Part shown: positions 27,489 to 35,692 of the stretch, piece by piece
How the letters are laid out: each line of letters opens with the position of its first letter
Numbering within the stretch: position 1 is the stretch's first letter
Translations under genes and position numbers: made by a program
Notes under the pieces: generated by a model
Told to the model about the DNA's origin: nothing
Databases searched by the model: none
The model's input: the letters and a program-made list of their open reading frames with translations, nothing else
NCBI RefSeq assembly: GCF_042429765.1
Contig: NZ_JBHLZU010000020.1
Span: forward strand, 124,001 to 188,000
Direction of reading: 5' to 3'
DNA from: Allokutzneria oryzae
GTDB lineage: Bacteria; Actinomycetota; Actinomycetes; Mycobacteriales; Pseudonocardiaceae
Length of the DNA: 64,000 nucleotides

Positions 27489-27502
27489 ACCTACTTGTAG
27501 GT
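27489..27502. promoter_or_regulatory. Short inverted repeat upstream of transglycosylase 3
   Basis: ACCTAC-TT-GTAGGT is a perfect 6-bp inverted repeat about 80 nt before the start of the third lytic transglycosylase, in the AT-richer gap shared with the divergent AidB-type gene. It may be an operator; no regulator is assigned. Confidence 0.35.
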
Positions 27503-27581
27503 ACGGTGGGCCCGCGGGTAAGTCCGGTGTCCGCCGGCCGGACGGGCTCGGAACGCGACGAACCTTGAGGAGAGGGTGTTG

Positions 27582-28850
27582 GTGGCAGCCTCCAACGCAC
27601 CGCTCGGCCGGGCAGCGCTGCGCATCGCGCGACGCAGACGCGCGATGAAGTCGAAAGCGCGGAGAATGGCGGCCGCGGCGGCGGCGACAGCGGTACTCGT
27701 CGTGCCGCCCGCCGTGGCGGGCGTGGTCGGCCTCACCACTCTTCCCGGCACCTCCGGAACCGGAGCCGATGACGGCGGGTACGCGCTCGGCGACCTGCTC
27801 GCCAGGCTGCGCGGCTACCCCGGTGACCTCGGCGCGGGCGGACGGTTGTCGGAGAACGACTCGATCAGCCCCGCACTGCTGGCCGCGCTCCGCGATCCCG
27901 GCCAGCTCGGTGACGACCCCTTCGCCCAGTTGCCGGACGGCGGTGCCCTCGGCATCCCCGGCACCGCGCTCGACGCGTACATGCGCGCCGACCGCGTCCT
28001 CCAGAGCACCATGCCCGGCTGCGGGCTGCACTGGTCGGTCATCGCGGGCATCGGGCGCATCGAGTCCAACCACGGGCGCTCCTCCATCGACCTGCGCGGC
28101 AACACGACCAGCCGCATCCTCGGCCCCGTCCTCAACGGCGGTCCCGGCATGGCGGCGATCAGGGACACCGACGGCGGACGGCTCGACGGCGACTCCACCT
28201 GGGACCGCGCGGTCGGCCCGATGCAGTTCATCCCCAGCACCTGGGCGGCCTACGCGGCGGACGGCGACAACGACGGCGTCGCCAACCCGCACAACATCTA
28301 CGACGCGGCGCTGGCCACCGGCAAGTACCTCTGCTCGGGCGGCCTGAACTTGCTCGACCCAGCACAGCTGGTGCAGGCGGTGTTCCGCTACAACCACTCC
28401 AACGCCTACGTGCAGAACGTCCTGTTGTGGGCCGCCGCGTACGCGACCGGCGTGAACCCGTTGCCCACCAACCCGATTCCGCCGGACGTGCTGGCGCAGG
28501 GCGCTCCGCCGCCGTACCCGGTCCCGCCGCCGCCCGCTCCGGTGCCGGACCCCAACACCCCACCGCCGGGTCCGACGCCTCAGCAGCCGACGAGCACGAC
28601 CACCACGACGACGACAACCACCACCACCACGACAACCACGTCGAAGTCGCCGACCACCACGACGACGAAGCCGACGACGACAACACCGCAGTGCCCGACG
28701 ACGACAACGCCGACGAGCACGACGACCACCACGACGACAACGACGCCACCCACGAGCACGACGACGCCGAGCCCGAACCCGTGCGTCACTCCCAAGCCGC
28801 CGACGTCCAAGTCGAACCCGGGGCCCGCGCAGACCACGACGCCGCGTTAG
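27582..28850 (+). CDS. Lytic murein transglycosylase, paralogue 3, with Thr-rich tail
   Basis: About 422 aa; the GTG at 27582 lies 9 nt behind GAGGAG, and a GTG at 27576 is only 3 nt from it. A basic N-terminus and membrane segment (~25-50) precede an SLT_2-like domain with GRIESNHGRSS (catalytic Glu near 161), GPMQFIPSTW and FRYNHSNAYV. From residue ~300 it turns Pro-rich, and from ~336 it is almost pure Thr with Pro, Ser and Lys. Such tails span or bind cell wall or are glycosylated. The Thr run is a coding microsatellite of ACN codons (28590-28770). Confidence 0.85.
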   Translation: MAASNAPLGRAALRIARRRRAMKSKARRMAAAAAATAVLVVPPAVAGVVGLTTLPGTSGTGADDGGYALGDLLARLRGYPGDLGAGGRLSENDSISPALLAALRDPGQLGDDPFAQLPDGGALGIPGTALDAYMRADRVLQSTMPGCGLHWSVIAGIGRIESNHGRSSIDLRGNTTSRILGPVLNGGPGMAAIRDTDGGRLDGDSTWDRAVGPMQFIPSTWAAYAADGDNDGVANPHNIYDAALATGKYLCSGGLNLLDPAQLVQAVFRYNHSNAYVQNVLLWAAAYATGVNPLPTNPIPPDVLAQGAPPPYPVPPPPAPVPDPNTPPPGPTPQQPTSTTTTTTTTTTTTTTTSKSPTTTTTKPTTTTPQCPTTTTPTSTTTTTTTTTPPTSTTTPSPNPCVTPKPPTSKSNPGPAQTTTPR

Positions 28851-28901
28851 GCACAGCCACTACGGTTGGGGCGGGAATCCGCCCACCGTAGGAGGTCTGG
28901 C

Positions 28902-29861
28902 ATGCCACGGGTCGCCGCAATCGACTGTGGAACCAACTCGATCCGGCTGCTCGTCGCGGATGTGACCGTGCGCGAGGACGGCAGCCGCTGGCTGCGCGAC
29001 GTGCACCGGGAGATGCGGATCGTCCGGCTGGGCCAGGGCGTTGACGCGACGGGGCAGCTCGCGCCCGAGGCGATCGAGCGCACCAGGGCGGCCCTGGCCG
29101 ACTACACCGCCGTGCTGCGCCGCAAGGGCGCCGAGCGGGTCAGGATGACGGCGACCTCGGCGACCCGCGACGCGGGCAACCGCGAGGACTTCTTCGGCAT
29201 GGTGCGCGCCACCCTCGGCGCGGAGGCCGAAGTGATCAGCGGGGACGAGGAGGCCCGGCTGTCCTTCACCGGAGCGGTCGGCGACCTCGAACCCGAGGAC
29301 GGACCGTTCGTGGTGACCGACATCGGAGGCGGCTCCACCGAGGTCGTCGTCGGCACCTGGGACGGGGTCCGCGCGGAGATCACCGCGGCCCGCTCGGTCG
29401 ACGTGGGCTGCGTCCGGATCACCGAGCGGTGCCTGCACGACGACCCGCCGACCGCCGAACAGCGCACGGAGGCGGAGCGCGTGATCGCCGAGATCCTCGC
29501 CGAGGCTTTCGACGCCGTGGACGTGCGCGCGGCCCGTACTTGGGTCGGCGTCGCGGGCACGATCACCACGCTCGCCGCCGTGGCGCAGGACCTGCCGGAG
29601 TACGACTCCGACCGCGTGCACCTCTACCGCATGTCGCTGGACACCGTGCGCGAGACGTCCGACCGCCTGCTGGCGATGTCGCACGACGACCGCGCCGCGC
29701 TCGGCCCGATGCACCCCGGCCGGGTCGACGTGATCAACGGCGGCGCGCTCGTGCTCCAGTCCCTCGCCGACGAGTTCGCCAAGCGCGCGGGCATCACCGA
29801 ACTGATCGCCAGCGAGCACGACATCCTCGACGGCATCGCCCTCTCCCTCACCGCCTCCTGA
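28902..29861 (+). CDS. ppx: Ppx/GppA exopolyphosphatase
   Basis: A 319-aa protein of the ASKHA fold. ATG 28902 has a near-perfect AGGAGG 6 nt upstream. Visible: phosphate loop 1 AAIDCGTNSIRLLVAD, TSATRDAGNREDFF, the DIGGGSTEVV loop and VGVAGTITTLAAV. It hydrolyses polyphosphate or ppGpp-related substrates. Position after eno-ftsB-DUF501 matches M. tuberculosis ppx2 (Rv1026); here the AidB-type gene and transglycosylase 3 are inserted in between. Confidence 0.94.
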   Translation: MPRVAAIDCGTNSIRLLVADVTVREDGSRWLRDVHREMRIVRLGQGVDATGQLAPEAIERTRAALADYTAVLRRKGAERVRMTATSATRDAGNREDFFGMVRATLGAEAEVISGDEEARLSFTGAVGDLEPEDGPFVVTDIGGGSTEVVVGTWDGVRAEITAARSVDVGCVRITERCLHDDPPTAEQRTEAERVIAEILAEAFDAVDVRAARTWVGVAGTITTLAAVAQDLPEYDSDRVHLYRMSLDTVRETSDRLLAMSHDDRAALGPMHPGRVDVINGGALVLQSLADEFAKRAGITELIASEHDILDGIALSLTAS

Positions 29862-29863
29862 CG

Positions 29864-29925
29864 GCCATTCGCGGGCTTATGGACGTGCTGGAGCGCGCAA
29901 AAGCGTCCATAAGCCCGCGAATGGC
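29864..29925. repeat. Intergenic hairpin repeat, family A, copy 2
   Basis: The same perfect 21-bp stem as at 13950-14011 (29864-29884 with 29905-29925). The 20-nt loop again begins GTGCTGGAG and ends AAGC, but differs in the middle. It starts 2 nt after ppx and faces the convergent S10 peptidase gene. Confidence 0.9.
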
Positions 29926-29931
29926 GAGAAG

Positions 29932-31431
29932 TCAGCGGTTGGAGGCGGCTTTGACGAAGGCGGCCAGGTCGGCCGACTGCTGGATCCGCGAGGGCTCGTG
30001 GACGTACATCATGTGTCCGGCCTCGTAGTACTTGACCTCGATGTTGTCCCGGAGCTCCGCCGGGATCTGCAGCTGTGCCAGCACGTGCTCCGACGCGAAG
30101 TACGGCGTCGCGCCGTCGTGGTAGCCCGACGCCACGTGCACCTTGAGGTGCGGGTTGGCGCGCATCGCCTCGGAGAGCTTCGCCACGACGCTCACGTGGC
30201 GGTTCTCGAACTCCTTGTACGACCAGGGGTGCACCCGCGAGGTGATGATCTCGTACGGCAGGTCGCTGGAGTAGCCGAGGTCGGCGCGGACGTAGTGGTT
30301 CAGCGCGGCGGAGTACGGGCCCATGATCGCCGACATCGACGGGTCGCTCGCGTACTGCTCCGTGCCGCCGTCGCGCTCCCACCCGGTGAAGCGGCCGTCG
30401 AGCCTGCCGACGACGAGACCCCGCGAACGCAGCAGCTCCGTGTAGAAGCGGACGTGCTCGATGCGCAGGTCGACGCGGTCCACGTAGTCGGTGGACAGGC
30501 CTGTCAGCGAGGCGACCTTGGAGACGGCCTCGGCGCGCTCCTCCGCGGTCAGCCGCGAACCGCGTGCCAGCGCCCACGGGTAGTCGCGCGCGGCGTAGTC
30601 CTCGGCCTCGGCGAGCAGGTCCGCGAGGGGCCGATCACCGTGCAGACCGTGGTAGTGCGCGATCGCCGCGTAGGTGGGCAGGAACAGCGCGTACGGCAGG
30701 TCGTTGCCGGGAGTGAACCGGATCGAGCCCATGTCCAGCACGCTGGAGATCAGCATGACGCCGTTGAGGTACATGCCGAACCGCTGCTGGAGGTACTCCG
30801 CGAGCCCGGCGGCGCGCAGGGTGCCGTAGGACTCGCCCGCGAGGAACTTCGGCGACATCCACCTGCCGTTGCGCGAGGTCCACAGCCGGATCACCTCGGC
30901 GACGGTCTCCAGGTCGCCGGTGTAGCCGTGGTGCTCGCCCGGCTTCTCCCCGGTCGTCGCGCGCGAGTAGCCGGTGGACACCGGGTCGATGAACACGAGG
31001 TCGCTGTGCGCCAGCAGGGTCTCGGTGTTGTCGGTGATGCCGTAGGGCGGCGGGGTCAGCTCGCCCGCGTCGCCGCTGAGGACGCGCTTGGGGCCGAGCA
31101 CACCCATGTGCAGCCAGACGCTGGAGGAACCGGGACCGCCGTTGAACGCGAAGGTCACCGGGCGGTCCGTCGAGCCGCCGTCCACGGTGTAGGAGGTGAA
31201 GAAGACCTCCGCCTTGGGCATGTGCCCGTTGAAGGCGCCGTCGGTGTGCACCTCCTTGCGGAGCACGATCCGGCCCGCGGTCGCGGTGTAGTTCAGCTTG
31301 CGGCGCTTGATGGTCAGGGCGTGCCGTGTGGTCACCAGGTCGTCGACGGGCTCGTCCTGCCGAGTGCCGTTCTCGGCGTCGAGCTCCTTGTCGCTGGTGC
31401 CCTTCGGCTCCTTGGCGTCTTTCGCTGGCAT
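29932..31431 (-). CDS. S10 serine carboxypeptidase family protein
   Basis: A 499-aa protein from the ATG at 31429-31431. Conserved S10 features: FNGGPGSSSVW (oxyanion region), FIDPVSTGYS, GESYGT with the nucleophile Ser, the Asp in GYHDGATPY and the His in EAGHMMY. No signal peptide is present, so it may act in the cytoplasm on peptides, as several bacterial members seem to. It is divergent from udgB with an 87-bp gap. Confidence 0.9.
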   Translation of the reverse strand: MPAKDAKEPKGTSDKELDAENGTRQDEPVDDLVTTRHALTIKRRKLNYTATAGRIVLRKEVHTDGAFNGHMPKAEVFFTSYTVDGGSTDRPVTFAFNGGPGSSSVWLHMGVLGPKRVLSGDAGELTPPPYGITDNTETLLAHSDLVFIDPVSTGYSRATTGEKPGEHHGYTGDLETVAEVIRLWTSRNGRWMSPKFLAGESYGTLRAAGLAEYLQQRFGMYLNGVMLISSVLDMGSIRFTPGNDLPYALFLPTYAAIAHYHGLHGDRPLADLLAEAEDYAARDYPWALARGSRLTAEERAEAVSKVASLTGLSTDYVDRVDLRIEHVRFYTELLRSRGLVVGRLDGRFTGWERDGGTEQYASDPSMSAIMGPYSAALNHYVRADLGYSSDLPYEIITSRVHPWSYKEFENRHVSVVAKLSEAMRANPHLKVHVASGYHDGATPYFASEHVLAQLQIPAELRDNIEVKYYEAGHMMYVHEPSRIQQSADLAAFVKAASNR

Positions 31432-31518
31432 GAGCCGAACCTTATCCGCGCGCCGGTGATGATTAGTTGAGGTCAGCAACTGCTTTGCTCATCCGTTACC
31501 TGGGGCACCCTGGTCGGT

Positions 31519-32241
31519 GTGGACCTGGAAGCGCTTGACCGGGCTGTGGTCTCCTGCCGCGCCTGCCCTCGCCTGGTGGCCTGGCGGGAGGAGGTCGCCG
31601 TCGTCAAACGAGCAGCCTTCCGCGACCAGCCGTACTGGGGCCGCCCTGTTCCCGGCTTCGGCCCGGCCGACGCCGCCCTGGGCATCGTCGGCCTCGCCCC
31701 GGCCGCGCACGGCGCGAACCGCACGGGCCGGATGTTCACCGGTGATCGTTCCGGGGAGGTCCTCTACGCCGCTATGCACGCGGTCGGCCTTTCGTCTCAG
31801 GCCGAAGCGACACATCCCGACGGGCTCCGCGACGACCGCCTCCACCTGATCGGCACCCGGATCACCGCGCCGGTCCGGTGTGCCCCGCCGGAGAACAAGC
31901 CGACGCCCCAGGAGCGCGACAACTGCCGCCAGTGGCTCGCCGCGGAGCTGCGCCTCCTGCGGCCGACCCTGCGCGCGGTGGTGGTGCTCGGCGCGTTCGG
32001 CTGGCAGGCGCTCATGCCCGTCCTGGCTGCCTCCTCCTGGCGGGTGCCGGTGCCCCGCCCGAAGTTCGGCCATGGTGTGCGCGTCGAGCTCCCCGCCACC
32101 GACGACGGCTCACCCCTGACCCTGTTCGGCTGCTACCACGTCAGCCAGCGCAACACGATGTCCGGAAGGCTCACGCCCGCGATGGTCGAGGACGTGCTGC
32201 GGGCGGCGAAGGAGGCGGCAGGACTCGGCCGGGACCGGTGA
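31519..32241 (+). CDS. udgB: Type 5 uracil-DNA glycosylase UdgB
   Basis: A 240-aa family 5 UDG from GTG. It has the motif GLAPAAHGANRTGRMFTGD (residues ~58-76), the C-terminal active-site motif GCYHVSQRNTMSGRLT, and four cysteines for a 4Fe-4S cluster (Cys13, Cys16, Cys121, Cys136). The enzyme excises uracil, hypoxanthine and other deaminated bases from double-stranded DNA, important in GC-rich genomes. Confidence 0.94.
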   Translation: MDLEALDRAVVSCRACPRLVAWREEVAVVKRAAFRDQPYWGRPVPGFGPADAALGIVGLAPAAHGANRTGRMFTGDRSGEVLYAAMHAVGLSSQAEATHPDGLRDDRLHLIGTRITAPVRCAPPENKPTPQERDNCRQWLAAELRLLRPTLRAVVVLGAFGWQALMPVLAASSWRVPVPRPKFGHGVRVELPATDDGSPLTLFGCYHVSQRNTMSGRLTPAMVEDVLRAAKEAAGLGRDR

Positions 32242-32435
32242 CTCGGAGTGGTCGCGTTGTCACGCATTCGGGAGTGGTTCCGCGACTGTGGGTGGACCGA
32301 TTCAGAACTCTGCGGCCGTTCGGGGTGTGCCCCTGACCACTTTTGCGGCGCGACCTGCGGTTTTGCCCTCGCTTGCGGCGCAGAACACGTGCGGTTTGTC
32401 CGGCGGTGGGAGTTGTCGGGTGCGACCATTCGTGT

Positions 32436-33761
32436 ATGGCTGCTGTGAGGTCTCAACCCACTCGCATTCTGGTCGTCGGCGGCGGTTACGTCGGCATGTA
32501 CACCGCGCTGCGGCTGCAGTCCAAGCTGAAAGCCGGGGAAGCCTCCGTCACCGTGGTCGACCCCCAGCCGCACATGACGTACCAGCCCTTCCTCCCCGAG
32601 GCGGCCGCCGGTTCCATCGAGCCGCGCCACGTGGTCGTCCCGCTGCGCAAGGTGCTCAAGCGCTGCCACGTGCTCACCGGCCGCGTCACCCGGATCAGCC
32701 ACGCCGACAAGGTCGCCACCGTCGAGCTGCCGGACGGCCACGTCGAGGAGCTCGGCTACGACGTGCTGGTCTCCGCGCTGGGCTCGGTCGCCCGCACGCT
32801 GCCGATTCCCGGGCTGGCCGAGCGGGGCATCGGCTTCAAGACCGTCGGCGAGGCGATCCTGCTCCGCAACCACGTGCTCTCGCGGATGGACCTCGCCGCG
32901 ACCACCATCGACCCCGAGCTGCGCCGCAAGCTGCTGACCTTCGTGGTCATCGGCGGCGGGTACGCGGGGATCGAGGCGCTCGCCGAGCTGGAGGACATGT
33001 CGCGCTACGCGACCCGCTACCACGAGAACATCAAGCCCGAGGACATGCGCTGGGTGCTGGTCGAGGCGACCGGCAGGGTCATGCCCGAGGTGAGCCCGAG
33101 GATGGGCGTCTACACCGTCGAGCGGCTCGCGGAGCGGGGCATCCAGGTCTACCTGGACACCCGGGTGAAGAGCATGGTCGACGGGCACGTCGTGCTCGAC
33201 GACGGCACCGAGTTCGACTCGGAGACGATCATCTGGACCGCCGGTGTGAAGGCCAACCCGGTGCTGGAGAACACCGACCTGCCCCGGGATGCCCGCGGCC
33301 GGGTCCGCTGCACCTCCACCACCCAGATCGAGGGACTGCGCGACGCGTGGTCGGCTGGGGACTGCGCCGCCGTGCCGGACCTCGCCAAGACCGAGCAGGA
33401 CCCGCAGGCGACGTGCAGCCCGTCCGCGCAGCACGCCGTCCGCCAGGCGCGGCAGATGGCCGACAACATCGTCGCGGTGCTGCGCGGCCGCCAGCCGCAG
33501 CCGTACCGGCACAAGCACGTCGGGTCGGTCGCCAGCCTCGGGCTCTACCGCGGTGTCGCGGAGCTGTTCGGCGTGCGGGTCAAGGGTTTCCCCGCGTGGT
33601 TCATCCACCGGACCTACCACATGAGCCGGATGCCCACGTTCAACCGCAAGTTCCGAATTGTTATGGACTGGACCCTGGCACTGGTCTTCCGCCGCGAAGT
33701 GGTGTCTCTTGGACAGATCAACGATCCCAAGGCGGATTTTGTTCGCGCTGCTAGGAGCTGA
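32436..33761 (+). CDS. ndh: Type II NADH dehydrogenase
   Basis: A 441-aa single-subunit flavoprotein. FAD site: ILVVGGGYVGMYTALRL (residues ~11-27). NADH site: VVIGGGYAGIEALAEL (~170-185). Other conserved parts: AGSIEPRHVVVPLR, WTAGVKANP, AGDCAAVPD and the C-terminal membrane-binding region (KGFPAWFIHRTYHM). It passes electrons from NADH to menaquinone without pumping protons. ATG 32436 is chosen because it gives the FAD motif at the expected distance. Confidence 0.93.
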   Translation: MAAVRSQPTRILVVGGGYVGMYTALRLQSKLKAGEASVTVVDPQPHMTYQPFLPEAAAGSIEPRHVVVPLRKVLKRCHVLTGRVTRISHADKVATVELPDGHVEELGYDVLVSALGSVARTLPIPGLAERGIGFKTVGEAILLRNHVLSRMDLAATTIDPELRRKLLTFVVIGGGYAGIEALAELEDMSRYATRYHENIKPEDMRWVLVEATGRVMPEVSPRMGVYTVERLAERGIQVYLDTRVKSMVDGHVVLDDGTEFDSETIIWTAGVKANPVLENTDLPRDARGRVRCTSTTQIEGLRDAWSAGDCAAVPDLAKTEQDPQATCSPSAQHAVRQARQMADNIVAVLRGRQPQPYRHKHVGSVASLGLYRGVAELFGVRVKGFPAWFIHRTYHMSRMPTFNRKFRIVMDWTLALVFRREVVSLGQINDPKADFVRAARS

Positions 33762-33850
33762 CTACAGTGCTCGCGACGCCCCGGTACGGCATCCGCCGCC
33801 GGGTTGCTCCGGACGGCTCGCATCGACAGCCCGGAGAGTGGACGGTAATT

Positions 33851-33900
33851 TAAGGTTGCCTTGACATTGCGTTAGGTTGAAACCGAGACTACGCGAGGTG
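33851..33900 (+). promoter_or_regulatory. AT-rich promoter of the peptide/ATP-grasp pair
   Basis: A sharp AT-rich dip with TTGACA (33861-33866) as -35 and a weak GAGACT-like -10 about 18 nt on. Two AGGTT words (33853-33857 and 33875-33879) resemble half iron boxes, but the full IdeR consensus is not met. It precedes the 39-aa gene by ~50-60 nt. Confidence 0.45.
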
Positions 33901-33947
33901 CATCACCTGAACGTGTGAGGCATCACACCGGAGAAGAGGTGACCGCT

Positions 33948-34067
33948 ATGTCGATCAAGGAGTTGGCCGCCCTGGTCCGCCAGGGCAGGGCCCAAGACAG
34001 CGCGCTCGCCGACTACGCCTCGGAGTACGCCAAGGCGCGGAAGGTCTTCCGTAAGAAGGACGACTAG
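33948..34067 (+). CDS. 39-residue peptide gene, candidate substrate of the ATP-grasp enzyme
   Basis: ATG 33948 with a purine-rich GAAGAGGTGA just upstream. The peptide starts MSIKELAALVRQGR, a likely amphipathic helix, then has Asp/Ser/Tyr/Glu residues (17-27) and a basic-acidic end RKVFRKKDD. The stop is 2 nt before the ATP-grasp start, so the two are surely co-translated. The pairing of a very short peptide with a graspetide-ligase-like enzyme suggests a ribosomal peptide precursor, with Ser18, Ser25, Tyr23, Tyr27 or Lys side chains joined to Asp/Glu. Known graspetide core motifs are not present, so the assignment is an inference. Confidence 0.65.
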   Translation: MSIKELAALVRQGRAQDSALADYASEYAKARKVFRKKDD

Positions 34068-34069
34068 AG

Positions 34070-35230
34070 ATGTCGAGTGTCGGGTGGGAGCAGGAGGGCG
34101 CCCTGTTCCCACCCCACCAGCCGGCCGCCGGGAGCGCGCCGGTCGCCGAACCGCCCCCCGCGACGACGTCCCCCCGTCCCGCCCCGCTGTTGCTGCAGGG
34201 CCAGGACTACTACTACCGCTCGCCGAGCACCTGCCTGGACTTCCAGGAGCGGGTGCACGAGATGGGCCTGGTCGACGACGACGGTGACCCGGTCCCGTGC
34301 GTCCTGGTGCTCGCCAGGGCCGCGGACATGGAGATGAACGAGCTGTCCCTCGCGCTCGCCGAGCGCGGTATCCGGATGGCCCGCATCGACGCCGACCGCT
34401 GCCTCAACCTCGCGCTGACCGTCTACACCGACGCCCCGCTGATCGAGCTCGACCAGCGGCTGCTGCGGCCGATGCTGGTGTGGCGCAGGCACTTCGACCT
34501 CACGGCGGTGCCGGTGGACCCGCGCACGATCAACGGGTCGTACTCGGTGGACCAGTGGCGCTCGGTCGCCAACTGGCTCTCCGGCCGCACCGACTGGGAG
34601 CACGTCAACCCGACAAGGGCGACCTGCCACCTCGACCGGCTCACCCAGCTCGCCGACGCCCAGGCGTTCGGCCTGCGCGTGCCGCGCACCGCCGTGACCA
34701 CCCAGCCCGGTCGCACCCGGCCCGGCGGCGGCCAGTGCATCGTCAAGACGGCGGGGCACCACCTGCTCGAACCCCGGCCAGGGGCGCTGCACGGGCTGTT
34801 CCCGCGCCCGCTGGACACCAGCAGGGCGGGCGACGTGCCCGAGTCCGCTCCGGTGATCGTGCAGCAGTACGTCTCCGCCGAGGGCGAGCTCCGGGTCTTC
34901 GTGGTGGGGGAGAAGCTGATCGCCTACCGGGTGGACAAGCTCGACCCGGCGCAGCTGTGGGTGGACCCGGACGCGGTGACCGTGACGCGGGCGGAGATCC
35001 CCGACGCGCTCGCCCAGCGGCTGCGCGCGCTCGCCAGGCACTGGAAGGTCCAGGTCGCCGCGTTCGACCTGTTGGTCACGGGATCGGAGCACGTCTTCCT
35101 GGAGGTCAACGTCAGCTGCGACTGGCGCTGGTTCGAGCACCGGGCGGGCAGTCCCGACGTGTCCGAGGCGGTGCACGAGTGGGTGGCGACGAGGTTCGCC
35201 GAGCTGAGGACGGCCAGGAGCGGTCGCTGA
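34070..35230 (+). CDS. ATP-grasp peptide ligase, MvdD/TgmB-like
   Basis: A 386-aa protein. Residues ~76-175 form a pre-ATP-grasp region with ALAERGIRMARIDADR and a VWRRHF element (137-142) like the VWYRRP motif of graspetide ligases. VNPTRATCHLDRLTQLADA, then GLRVPRT, matches the NP..A...K..QL..A..GL.VP.T block. ATP-grasp residues: Lys226 (IVKTAG), Gln265, ELRVFVVG (273-280), Asp333, and Glu345/Asn347 (FLEVN). The first ~45 residues are Pro/Ala-rich and disordered. Such enzymes form ester or amide links in peptides. The 39-aa gene in front is the obvious substrate candidate. RimK-like amino-acid ligation is the main alternative. Confidence 0.78.
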   Translation: MSSVGWEQEGALFPPHQPAAGSAPVAEPPPATTSPRPAPLLLQGQDYYYRSPSTCLDFQERVHEMGLVDDDGDPVPCVLVLARAADMEMNELSLALAERGIRMARIDADRCLNLALTVYTDAPLIELDQRLLRPMLVWRRHFDLTAVPVDPRTINGSYSVDQWRSVANWLSGRTDWEHVNPTRATCHLDRLTQLADAQAFGLRVPRTAVTTQPGRTRPGGGQCIVKTAGHHLLEPRPGALHGLFPRPLDTSRAGDVPESAPVIVQQYVSAEGELRVFVVGEKLIAYRVDKLDPAQLWVDPDAVTVTRAEIPDALAQRLRALARHWKVQVAAFDLLVTGSEHVFLEVNVSCDWRWFEHRAGSPDVSEAVHEWVATRFAELRTARSGR

Positions 35231-35357
35231 TCTTCCGGTTGCCCGATGTGCCGGGCCTCCGGATGGCCCTTCGGGCGCGTTACAGAAATTGGGCCTCATG
35301 GGCGACTTGTCACGTACCGCTCCCACAAAGCGGGGTCCACCGCTTAGGCTGCCCGCT

Positions 35358-35435
35358 GCCCCCGTAGCCCAATCGGTAGAGGCAGGCCCCTTAAAAGGGT
35401 CACAGGTGTCGGTTCGAATCCGTCCGGGGGCACCA
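35358..35435 (+). tRNA. tRNA with UAA anticodon and short variable arm (atypical)
   Basis: Perfect 7-bp acceptor stem (GCCCCCG with CGGGGGC), discriminator A and encoded CCA (35433-35435). Anticodon stem GGCCC/GGGTC with loop CTTAAAA gives anticodon UAA at 35392-35394, reading the leucine codon UUA. T arm with TTCGAAT loop and one T-T mismatch in the stem. The variable region is only ~6 nt, whereas bacterial leucine tRNAs are class II with a long variable arm, so this is not a normal tRNA-Leu. The D stem has only three good pairs. A TTAGGCT -10 element (35344-35350) supports transcription. It could be a specialised tRNA or a relic. Confidence 0.75.
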
Positions 35436-35692
35436 ACGCGACACCGGTCCGAACGCGCAGACCAAGATCGTGCAGGACCATAGCAGAACCCCTTCTTCGC
35501 TGGTCAGCGCCGCTGTTCGGCGTCACTGCACGTAGCAGTCGCCGGTCCCTTGATGATCTTGCTAGTGCACTCGTTCGTGCTCGCCGACCACGGATCGTGA
35601 GCCGTTCTCGCGGGCCGTCCCACCGCGCTCTTCGGTCGGCGTCGAACGCTCCACCGCCGTGCCACCGGGGTGATCTCGATCACTGGTCGGGG

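Noticed and set aside
28590..28770. Possible CRISPR or satellite array
   Set aside because: The repeat is codon-periodic (ACN) inside an open frame and has no spacer structure.
28580..28837. Minus-strand frame of nearly pure Val/Gly
   Set aside because: It is the reverse complement of the Thr-codon microsatellite in the transglycosylase tail and not a gene.
35358..35692. tRNA as an attachment site for an integrated element
   Set aside because: No integrase, no excisionase and no repeated tRNA 3' end was found downstream within the window.
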